From Candidatus Synoicihabitans palmerolidicus (GTDB taxonomy: Bacteria; Verrucomicrobiota; Verrucomicrobiia; Opitutales; Opitutaceae), in assembly GCA_020809425.1 (NCBI GenBank), contig JAGGDC010000001.1, positions 1,873,001 to 1,937,000 on the forward strand: a stretch of 64,000 bases of DNA, in the 5' to 3' direction. Position 1 is the first letter of the stretch; every line of letters begins with the position of its first letter. Shown one piece after another: positions 1 to 8,814 of this stretch. Below the pieces are notes generated by a model. That model was given only the letters and a program-made list of their open reading frames with translations, made no database searches and was not told the origin of the DNA. The position numbers were made by a program, and so were the translations under genes.

Positions 1-3000
1 TGGATTCTCTCCTTCGCCTCCAATCCGATTTTTGAAAAAGGTACGGCCAGTGCTCAAGCGTTCCTCGTCGCCTTCACGGGCACTGGGTTCAGTGCCCTGC
101 TCTTTTTCCTCATCTTCGGCCTCGAGTCACGATTTCGGAGTCCGTCGACCCCCGCCCGAGCGATCGATGTCGGTCCTCCCGCCAGCGTATCAATTCAGAA
201 CGCCATCCTGCAAAACGCTCGCACCGCCATCATCGTCACCGACCTTGAGGGCCTTATCACACTCTTCAACCCCGCCGCCGAAGACCTAGTCGGCTACAGT
301 GCGGCAGAAATGATCGGAAAACATACCCCGGAGGTTATTCACGATCAGCAGGAAATCGCTGAACAGGCTGCCACACTCTCTGAAGAACTGTGCGTGGTAA
401 TTCCCTCCGAATTCCGAGTCCTCGTTGCCAAGGCCGATCTCAATCTGCCCAACACGTACGAATGGTCATACATTCATAAAGACGAGACCTTCATACCCGT
501 CCTGCTTTCCGTAAGCACAATCCGCGACGCCGAAAACAGCATCACGGGCTATCTCTTTGTCGCGACCAACCAACCCGATCGCAAAGCCGCCGAAAAAAAA
601 TTGGCCGCAGGGTTGCATCAGGTGAATCGCATGAACGCCGCACTCAATGAACACGACATTGTAGCGATCACCGATGTTCGAGGAATCATCACCGATGTTA
701 ATCAAAAGTTCTGCGCAATCTCCGGCTATGCTCGCTCCGAACTGGTCGGAAAAAATCATCGCATCCTCAATTCGCACACCCACGATCGCGAATTCTTCAC
801 CTCCATGTGGAAGGTCATCTCCCAAGGGCGCACCTGGCACGGTGAGATCTGCAACCGCGCCAAGGATGGAACCCGCTATTGGGTCGACACCACCATCGTG
901 CCCTTTACCGGAACTGATGGAAAACCGGAACACTACATTGCCATTCGCACCGATATAACAGCCCAGAAGCGCAATGTGGCACTCCTTAACGACTCCCAGC
1001 GATTGGCCGCCGTGGGGGCTGGGAATACATCGTGCATACCAAGTCCTTGAACTGGACTTCGGAGAGTTTTCGCATATTCAACCTGCCCCCGGAGACCCAG
1101 ATAGAACTCCAAACTCAAATCGGACTGTGCACCCCCGCTTTCCGCCTCATGCTGCGACAGGCTTGCCATGAATCAATGTTGTCGGGCGCGCCGTTCGATC
1201 TGGAACTCCAGATTCAAACCGCGCCCGGCTCGGCCTCTCGGTGGATTCGCATTACCGGCCGCTCCGAAATGGCTGGCCATGGCGCCTACCGTCTTAGCGG
1301 TTCAGTGCAGAACATAGACCACATCAAGCGCGCCCAAATCAACCTCGCCGCCAACGAGGTACGATTCCGTACCCTGACCGAACTCCTTCCCGTCGGTATT
1401 TGATAATTCGATACAGACGGCAATTGCCGCTATACCAATTCCGCGTGGCAAAAAACCTCCGAACAGTCACACGAAGATAGTCTCGGTCAGGGCTATCTCG
1501 AGACCATCCACTCCGTCGACCGCGCAAACTTCCTGCACGCCTGGAAGAAAGCCGCGGCCGTCGGCAAACTGTTCGAACACGAATTCCGATTTCGCAACCC
1601 CAGCGGACGCGTCCGCTGAATACACACCGTCGGCACCGCCATCAACCGCGAGGGCCAAGCTGCCGGGTTCGTGGGAGCCAATCGCGATATCACGACCTCC
1701 GTCGCATGGTCGAACTGCTCCGCGAAACTCAAGTCCTCGCCGCTATCGGCGGATGGGAACTACTTCTTCCTGAAAATCGATTGGAATGGACCGATGAGAC
1801 CTACCGTATTCACGGTGTCGAAATTGGAGAACCCTTGGATACCGAACGGGCCTTCGAATTCTACCACCCCGAAGATCAACGGAAAATCAGACGCGTAGTC
1901 GATGAGGCAATAACCACCGGTAAACCGTGGAACCTTGACCTGCGCATCATGACAACGGCCGGCAAGGAATGCAGGGTCCGTTCCACCGGCAAAGCGGAGC
2001 TGGAGAATGGTCAAGCCACACGCTTGGCCGGCACTTTCCAAGATATTGATGCAGCCAAACGCGCACAACTGGCCCTCGAAGCCAGCGAACAACGGTTCCG
2101 CACCTTGGCCGAGGTATTGCCCGTCGGCATTTTTGAGGCCGACGTCTCCCGCCGTAGTATCTTTAACAATACCCGTTGGCTGGAAATAGCCGGGATCACT
2201 TACGAGGAAGCTCTCTACGATGGCTGGTCGTCCGGAATCCATCCCGCAGATCGTGATCGCATCTTCGCCGAATGACCCGCTGCGCCGAAGCACACATCGA
2301 CTACGAGGCTGAGTTTCGATTTCAACGCCCCGACGGCGGCACCCGTTGGGTCCACTCAGTTGCCACCCCGCTTCATCATGACAATCAAATCGTCGGATGG
2401 GTCGGCGCCAACGAAGACGTGACCGATCGGCGGATCGCCCACGAAGCGCTCTCCGCCAGCGAACAGCGATTTCGCACCCTCGCCGCCACGCTTCCCGTCG
2501 GTGTCTACGAAACCGACGCCCGCGGAATTATTACCTATGTCAACTATACCTGGATGCGTATCGCTGGCTGCAAGGATCTCCCTGCTCACGGGAACGAGTG
2601 GATCGAACACGTGCACCCCGAGAATCGAGAAAGTCTCCTCCGGGCATGGAGCCACGCCATCAACGACCAAGCCGACTTCTCCTTGGAATTTCGTTTCCAA
2701 CATCCGGACGGCACCATTCGCTGGGTGCACTCCTCCGCCACCCTGATCGAGCGCGAACATCGCGCCTCAGGCTACGTGGGAGTCAACGAAGACATCACCG
2801 CTCAACGCGACTCTATCCAACGCATGGCCGCCTCGTTGTCAGAGAAAGAAGTGCTGCTTCGAGAGGTCCACCACCGCGTGAAAAACAACCTTCAACTCGT
2901 CACCAGCCTGCTCAACCTCCAAGCAGGCTACATCAAGGACGCCTCGGTGCTTGAAGGATTCCGCGAAAGCCAACGACGCGTGCGCGCCATGGCCCTCGTG

Positions 3001-3467
3001 CATGAGATGCTCTACGCTCATACTTCTCTCGCGCGCATCCAAATCGATGTCTACTTCAAGCCACTCGCCCAAACCATCATTCGCAGTTTCCCCAACGCCA
3101 GTTCGGGGATTACGCTGGAGGGAAATATCGCCCCCCTTGCCCTCTTGCCCGATGTCACCATTCCGCTCGGCCTCATTGTCAACGAACTCCTGACCAATGC
3201 CTGCAAACACGGTCTGGCGACCCAGTCCGAGCTCACTCTCACCCTCTCAGTGAGCAACTGGCGTCAGGAGGAATCACTCTCCTATTCTCCGACAACGGAC
3301 CGGGCATGCCTGCCGATTTCGATCCGACTCAAACCAAATCCCTGGGTTTCCGACTGGTCAACCTCCTGTGCAAACAACTCCGCGCCAATCTCCAGACCCC
3401 TTCCGCCGGAGGGACCGCCCGGTACGAGTTACATCTCCCGCCCGATAAATCCGATTCTCTCTCATGA
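1..3467 (+). pseudogene. Multi-PAS sensor histidine kinase (HisKA_2/HWE-like), disrupted
   Basis: Frame 1 is open from base 1 through about 1050, with PAS motifs (NAILQNARTAIIVTDLEGLITLFNPAAEDLVGYS). Repeated PAS blocks (RFRTLAEVLPVGIFE) follow, then LREVHHRVKNNLQLVTSLLNLQ. Frame breaks near 1030, 1690, 2275 and 3260; in-frame stops at 1401 (TGATAA) and 1618 (CGC TGA ATA CAC). Confidence 0.85.
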
Positions 3468-3632
3468 ACGCCTCCATTCGCATTCTTGTCGTCGAAGACG
3501 AAGCCATCCTCGCAGAAGATCTACGCGAAACCCTCGAGCGACAATCCTACCGCGTCCTGGATATCGCCGACAATGCCGACGATGCTTGTGCACTCGTCCG
3601 CGCCCTGCAGCCCGATCTTGTCATGATGGACA
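3464..3632 (+). pseudogene. Response regulator receiver domain, 3'-truncated
   Basis: MNASIRILVVEDEAILAEDLRETLERQSYRVLDIADNADDACALVRALQPDLVMMDN, then abrupt loss of homology at the group II intron 3' end. ATGA overlap with the kinase stop. Confidence 0.85.
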
Positions 3633-3654
3633 ATCGGGTAGGCGGAGGGATCCA

Positions 3655-4839
3655 GTGTGCTGAGAGTTAATTAACTATACCGAATGAAGGGATGCGGCGG
3701 TGCGGGCGCGTTGGGTTTTCTCCAGGATGGCGGAGCCTTCGGCCTTCCAAGTGTAGCGGGTGGGTTCGAGGTCGCGTGCGGCCATGTAGGTTTCGATGGC
3801 GTTGGTGAGGTCTCGAACGCTGGTGAAGCTGCCATCGCGGATACAATCGACGGTGAGGTCGCGAAAGAAGCGCTCCACTAGATTCAACCAGGAAGAGGAT
3901 GTTGCAGTGCAGTGCAGTGCGATGCGCTCGACGCCATGGGCTTTAGCATGGCGCTGATTGCGCCACTTTATCCAGCTCTTCACTTTGGCGTGCTTGTGGG
4001 TGGCGTAGTTGTCGATGATCAGATGCAGGACCAAGCCGTCGGGTGCCTGCGCATCGATGTGCTTGAGGAAACCGAGCCATTCGCGGTGGGTATGCCGAGA
4101 GGCGGTGCGTCGCATGATTTTGCCGTCCAGATAGCCGAGGGCGGCGAATAGCGTGACCGTGCCGTGGCGGGTGTAATCGTGGGTGGCGGTTTTGATGTGC
4201 CCGATACCCAATGGCAGGCCCGGCTGGGTGCGCTCAAGCGCCTGGCACTGGCTTTTCTCGTCGCAACACAGCACCAAGGCCCGATCGGGCGGATTCAGAT
4301 ACAAGCCGATGACATCCCAAAACTTGGCCTCGAAGTTCCGGTCACGCGACAACTTGAACGTGCGTCGCAAATGGGGCTTCAGGTCGTTGGCCCGCCACAG
4401 ACGCTGCACGGTGTGGGCCGACACCCCCTTGGCCTTGGCCATCGCCCGTGAGGACCAGCGGGTGCGCCCGGCCGGGGGTTGCGTGACCTCAGTGACGATC
4501 TGCGCGCGAATCGCCACATCCACACTCGGCTTCCGGCCCGAACGTCTCGCTTCGGCCAATCCAGCCAACCCTGCCTCCCGAAATCGCTTTTCCCACTTCG
4601 CCACCACCGGACGATTCACTCCGATCTGAGCAGCCACCGTCTCCTGGCTTTTCCCTTCGGCCCGCAACAACACGATGCGCGCCCGCCTGACCTCCCGTTG
4701 CGGCGTGGTCGGGCGTTTGATCATCTGTTCAAGTTCTTGATGCTGCGCGGCATCAATGATTAGCGGATTAACAGGGCGGGCCATGCACCCATCCTGCACT
4801 ACTATTTTTGTTTTGTATAGCTAATTAACTCCACTACAC
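3655..4839 (-). mobile_element. IS630-family insertion sequence, copy 1 (intact)
   Basis: Terminal inverted repeats GTGTGCTGAGAGTTAATTAACTATAC / GTGTAGTGGAGTTAATTAGCTATAC around a complete transposase. TA on the right flank, CA on the left. Confidence 0.9.
3675..4799 (-). CDS. IS630-family transposase
   Basis: 374 aa ORF; N-terminal HTH (TPQREVRRARIVLLRAEGKSQETVAAQIGVNRPVVAKWEKRFRE) and DDE core ending SSSWLNLVERFFRDLTVDCIRDGSF. Confidence 0.95.
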   Translation of the reverse strand: MQDGCMARPVNPLIIDAAQHQELEQMIKRPTTPQREVRRARIVLLRAEGKSQETVAAQIGVNRPVVAKWEKRFREAGLAGLAEARRSGRKPSVDVAIRAQIVTEVTQPPAGRTRWSSRAMAKAKGVSAHTVQRLWRANDLKPHLRRTFKLSRDRNFEAKFWDVIGLYLNPPDRALVLCCDEKSQCQALERTQPGLPLGIGHIKTATHDYTRHGTVTLFAALGYLDGKIMRRTASRHTHREWLGFLKHIDAQAPDGLVLHLIIDNYATHKHAKVKSWIKWRNQRHAKAHGVERIALHCTATSSSWLNLVERFFRDLTVDCIRDGSFTSVRDLTNAIETYMAARDLEPTRYTWKAEGSAILEKTQRARTAASLHSV

Positions 4840-5533
4840 TAGCCTCCGCCCTCCCCACCACCCGGCATGCGGGTCCGCACCGGGCGGTTCCGAAACGCTA
4901 TCGGACCGTAGTTGGATAGAACCGAATCACCTACTTGGCAGCTGGGCCCTTCGGTTGAGTTTGAGAAACCCGTTTCGCACCGACTACCCGATACACCGGT
5001 CGGTGTCGGAGGGTGGATCGAGCAAACGGACTCGCGCTCATCATTTTGGTTCGGGCCTTCGTCACAGTTGAGACCTCCAGTTCATTCGTCGGACGGGTAA
5101 CCCGTCGGCGACTACTCCCGGCTCGTTTCCCGTGACTACTATGCCTTCTGCTGACTCCTCTGTTTCCTCCGTCGTCGTTACCGACGCGGCTGCTCCCCGT
5201 CATAGACGGGACGCGGGGCGCAGAGGCCTCCCCGGATAATGGCATCAACTTCACTCGCACGAGCGCACCGTCTACCCTACATCCTGTACCACAGGACTTC
5301 GTCATGTGGTGGTGACTCGTCCCGGATGCTAAGCCTATTACCATGTTTCTGTTCGTCGCCCCACGAGTTTGCCTGCGGCTTCTTTCAGACCCAGCCTCAC
5401 GGCTACGCCCTTGCCCTCGGCTAGGGCTTTTATTTATCTGACTTTCCTGTCGGTATTTCATTTATTTGGTTCCATGCACAGAGGACTTAAACCTCATCAG
5501 TTGATGCCCATTCCGAGCATACTCCAGTCGCCG

Positions 5534-5578
5534 CAGACAAGGGCGGCAAACCGCCGCGTCTGAGCTCAACCGTTAGGC
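5534..5578 (+). other. Partial integron attC-like site (3' half: hairpin plus CGTTAGGC core)
   Basis: CAGACAAGGGCGGCAAACCGCCGCGTCTGAGCTCAACCGTTAGGC: hairpin CAGAC..GGCGG CAAA CCGCC..GTCTG, then a GTTRRRY-type core followed 4 nt later by an ORF start. The opposite R''/L'' half is replaced by the intron. Confidence 0.45.
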
Positions 5579-5582
5579 ATCC

Positions 5583-5714
5583 ATGATTGCGGACATCCTT
5601 GCAGGCTTCCTCTTCTTCTCGATGGTTCCACTCATGATTGGCTACTTCGGCACGGGAGTTTGGATGATGTCTGAGACCAAGATCGATACGGAGTTATTCG
5701 GTGAGAGTGGGATG
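5583..5714 (+). pseudogene. Cassette-like small ORF, truncated by IS3 insertion
   Basis: MIADILAGFLFFSMVPLMIGYFGTGVWMMSETKIDTELFGESGM read from ATG 5583; runs into the IS3 end at 5715. Not in the supplied ORF track. Confidence 0.45.
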
Positions 5715-7048
5715 CTGAGGTGGACCCATGAAGTTGGACAGGAAGGATGATTAAATCCCAAAGGAGTCCAATATGTCGAAGAAACGACGTGCCTTCAGTG
5801 CCGAGTTCACAGCGAAAGTAGGGCTCGAAGCCCTCAAGGGAATCGAGCCGATCCACGTAATCGCGCAGCGTCACGAGGTGCATCCGGTGCAAGTGAGTCA
5901 GTGGAAGAAGGAGGTGTCCGAGCGGTTGCCGGAGGTCTTCGCGAAGCCCTCGGCGCAGGTGCGCGACGAGATCGAGCGGAATCGCAAAGAGAAGGAACTG
6001 TATGCGCGGATCGGGCAGCTGCAGATGGAGCGCGAGTGGCTCAAAAAAAAGTTGGCGCATGTGGGGAGTAAGGAGCGCCGCAGCATGATCGAAACCGAGC
6101 ATCCGAAGCTGAGTGTGGCCCGGCAGTGCGAACTGTTGGAGCTGCCACGCTCAACCTACTACCACCACCCGAAGCCACCGAAGGAAGCGGACCTGGCGTT
6201 GATGAAACAGATCGACGAGAGCTACCTCGAGTCACCGTTCTTTGGTAGCCGCCAAATGACCCGTTGGTTGCAACGCGAAGGACACGTGGTGAACCGTAAA
6301 CGGGTGCGACGATTGATGCGATTAATGGGACTCACGGCGATCTATCAAAAACCGAGTCTGTCAAAGAAAGCGGCCTCTCATCAGATCTACCCGTATCTGC
6401 TGCGAACGCTGAAGGTTGAAAGGTCGAGTCAAGTGTGGGCAACAGATATCACCTACATCCCGGTGTGCGGTGGCTTCGTTTACCTGTGTGCGGTGATCGA
6501 CTGGCACTCGCGGATGGTGCTCGCATGGGAACTGTCCAACACGCTCGATGCGTCGTTTTGCGTGCGAGCGGTGCAGTGCGCGATGGCGATTTACGGCAAG
6601 CCGGAGATCTTCAACCCCGACCAAGGCTGCCAGTTTACCAGCGCCGAGTTCACCCAGCCATTGTTGGCCGCCGGCGTGCGACTGTCGATGGACGGCAAAG
6701 GACGGTGCTTGGACAATGTCTTGGTCGAACGCCTGTGGCGCAGCGTCAAATACGAGGAAGTCTATCTGAAACGCTATGAGACGATGGTCGAGGCCCATGC
6801 CAACTTGGAGACCTACTTGCTGTTCTACCACGACCGACGACCGCATTCCGCCCACGGCCGCCAAACACCATCCGAGGTCTACCACGCACAACTCGACCAA
6901 GCCGCCGCCTGACGGCGGCTATCCGAGCGGGGAGGAAGCCGAGCTTCCTCCCCTGCACCCCTCCATTATCTTTTATTCTTGGTCAGAAAAACCAGAAACC
7001 ATAACTATAAATCCGCCCGACCTGTCCAACCGACGGGGTCCACCTCAG
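5715..7048 (+). mobile_element. IS3-family insertion sequence
   Basis: Inverted repeats CTGAGGTGGACCCATGAAGTTGGACAGG (left) and CTGAGGTGGACCCCGTCGGTTGGACAGG (right, reverse complement) bracket the transposase. Confidence 0.92.
5773..6912 (+). CDS. IS3-family transposase, OrfA and OrfB in one frame
   Basis: 379 aa: HTH_Tnp_1-like N-terminus (RRAFSAEFTAKVGLEALKG) continuous with rve integrase core (WATDITYIPVCGGFVYLCAVIDWHSRMVLAW...DQGCQFTS...). Confidence 0.95.
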   Translation: MSKKRRAFSAEFTAKVGLEALKGIEPIHVIAQRHEVHPVQVSQWKKEVSERLPEVFAKPSAQVRDEIERNRKEKELYARIGQLQMEREWLKKKLAHVGSKERRSMIETEHPKLSVARQCELLELPRSTYYHHPKPPKEADLALMKQIDESYLESPFFGSRQMTRWLQREGHVVNRKRVRRLMRLMGLTAIYQKPSLSKKAASHQIYPYLLRTLKVERSSQVWATDITYIPVCGGFVYLCAVIDWHSRMVLAWELSNTLDASFCVRAVQCAMAIYGKPEIFNPDQGCQFTSAEFTQPLLAAGVRLSMDGKGRCLDNVLVERLWRSVKYEEVYLKRYETMVEAHANLETYLLFYHDRRPHSAHGRQTPSEVYHAQLDQAAA

Positions 7049-7751
7049 TCGCGTGACCGGAACTTCGAGGCCAAGTTTTGGGATGTCATCGGCTTGTATC
7101 TGAATCCGTCCGATCGGGCCTTGGTGCTATGTTGCGACGAGAAAAGCCAGTGCCAGGCGCTTGAGCGCACCCAGCCGGGCCTGCCATTGGGTATCGGGCA
7201 CATCAAAATCGCCACCCACGATTACACCCGCCACGGCACGGTCACGCTATTCGCCGTCCTCGGCTATCTGGACGGCAAAATCATGCGACGCACCGCCTCT
7301 CGGCATACCCACCGCGAATGGCTCGGTTTCCTCCAGCACATCGATGCGCAGGCACCCGACGGCTTGGTCCTGCATCTGATCATCGACAACTACGCCACCC
7401 ACAAGCACGCCAAAGTGAAGAGCTGGATAAAGTGGCGCAATCAGCGCCATGCCAAAGCCCATGGCCTCGAGCGCATCGCACTGCACTGCACCACTGCACT
7501 CCAACATCCTCTTCCTGGTTGAATCTAGTGGAGCGCTTCTTCCGCGACCTCACCGTCGATTGTATCCGCGATGGCAGCTTCACCAGCGTTCGAGACCTCA
7601 CCAACGCCATCGAAACCTACATGGCCGCACGCGACCTCGAACCCACCCGCTACACTTGGAAGGCCGAAGGCTCCGCCATCCTGGAGACAATCCAACGCGC
7701 CCGCACCGCCGCATCCCTTCATTCAGTATAGTGCATTAACTCTCAACACAC
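7049..7751 (+). pseudogene. IS630-family remnant, copy 3 (3' part only)
   Basis: SRDRNFEAKFWDVIGLYLNPSDRALVLCCDEKSQ... nearly identical to copies 1 and 2. 5' part missing at the IS3 junction; internal frameshift near 7490; right end ..CTCAACACAC|TA. Confidence 0.92.
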
Positions 7752-7756
7752 TAGCG

Positions 7757-8230
7757 GTGCCCCGCTTTCGGAACCACCACCGGGCCGACTCACTCCCCCC
7801 ACTTTCTTGGATCCAAGGCCGGCTGGCAACCAACTGCCCGCAATCTGGACTTCGTATCGTCCCTGCAAAAAAATGCCCGAGTCACTGCCCTTCGCGAGCA
7901 GGAATTCCAACTCCAGTTCCAAGTCCCCGTGCTCAATTCGTGTAGCAAGATCGCTGACCTCACGCGCCGAAGAGGGCATCGCCACTACACCATGGCCCGG
8001 CAACACCTGCATCGCTGACTGAGTCCGTAGTCGTCCGCCTACATCGCCTCCCAGCACCCAGCCACTATCCGTGGGCGCGAACTCGCTCAGATCCTTCAGC
8101 TAGAGGAGGTCGAGCGGCACCAATCGCTCTTGAGTACTTAGGGGGGAAACCACGGCGCACGCGACCAGCAGCTTCAAAACAGGGGACAATCGGGTCATAA
8201 GCAAAGCGGAAGCAACGGGACATCCCTTCC
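7757..8230 (-). pseudogene. DUF1080 (3-keto-disaccharide hydrolase-like) remnant
   Basis: LELEFLLAKGSDSGIFLQGRYEVQIAGSW matches the DUF1080 core; 3' end lost next to the IS630 remnant, frame broken upstream. Confidence 0.6.
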
Positions 8231-8315
8231 GACTCCACGTCAATTCCCGCGCGCACTGATTATTGACATCGTTCAGCAGCCCGCCGCCGCCTAAACGACC
8301 GGCGCCCGCCGTAGC

Positions 8316-8813
8316 CTAGCGCTGAACCTCCGGACCGCTCGGTGGCAACCAGCTTCCCTCGCCCAATGCAGTCTCCAAAGCATCCAAGAGACTATCATAG
8401 CGACCATGTTCAGCATGGCTTTGACTGACCGCCCCCACGCGGAAGTCTCCTTCCTTCGCTTCTCTAACCAGGATCTGGACACTCGTTTCTGTTTTCCCAA
8501 CTTCGCGTAATCAAACCGTAATCTGAAATTGCCGCGCTGAGCCGAATTTTTCTGTTTCCAACAAATGACCGTAGGCCTCGATGACTCCTTGCGCCGGGGA
8601 GGACCATGAAAGGGTGTAATCCATCTGTTCCAAGACGGTGGTCATCTTCTCGAAAACCTCCGGCTTCGCCCGTGCAAAGAACCGGGTCTGCGGTTGCACC
8701 CCGTCGAGGCGCGTCCCCACCGCATCCTCAATGGTGGAACATCCCGTGAACAAGAGTGAGCCCAGTAGCCCCCCGCAGAAAAATCTAATTAGCGATGACA
8801 TGGTGATCCCCAA
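8316..8813 (-). pseudogene. Putative lipoprotein with one in-frame TGA
   Basis: MGITMSSLIRFFCGGLLGSLLFTGCSTIEDAVGT...RQFQITV* then the same frame continues LREVGKTETSVQILVREAKEGDFRVGAVSQSHAEHGRYDSLLDALETALGEGSWLPPSGPEVQR* to 8316. Confidence 0.6.
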
Positions 8814-8814
8814 C

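Larger units (their letters stand above)
3633..5534 (-). mobile_element. Group IIC-type intron without an encoded maturase ORF, interrupted in D6 by IS630
   Basis: On the minus strand: D5 at 4856-4890, GAACCGCCCGGTGCGGACCCGCATGCCGGGTGGTG (9-bp lower helix, 2-nt bulge, TGCG-GACC-CGCA cap). D6 arms GGCGGAGG/CCTCCGCC are rejoined when the IS is removed, with 3' end TACCCGAT. The D1-D4-like region contains GGTTTAAGTCCTCTGTGCATGGAACC, GGTCTGAAAGAAGCCGCAGGCAAACTC and CCGGGGAGGCCTCTG...GAGTCAGCAGAAGGCATAGTA. No reverse-transcriptase ORF is present. The 5' boundary is approximate. Confidence 0.8.

Noticed and set aside
466-933. Minus-strand ORFs over the PAS kinase
   Set aside because: The plus strand carries clear PAS motifs; no recognisable domain in the antisense frame.
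4164-4763. Plus-strand ORFs over IS630 copy 1 (and equivalents over copies 2 and 3)
   Set aside because: Antisense to the transposase; repeated only because the IS is repeated.
4931-5461. 176-aa minus-strand ORF as a protein-coding gene
   Set aside because: Coincides with conserved-looking group IIC intron RNA segments; low-complexity translation with no domain.
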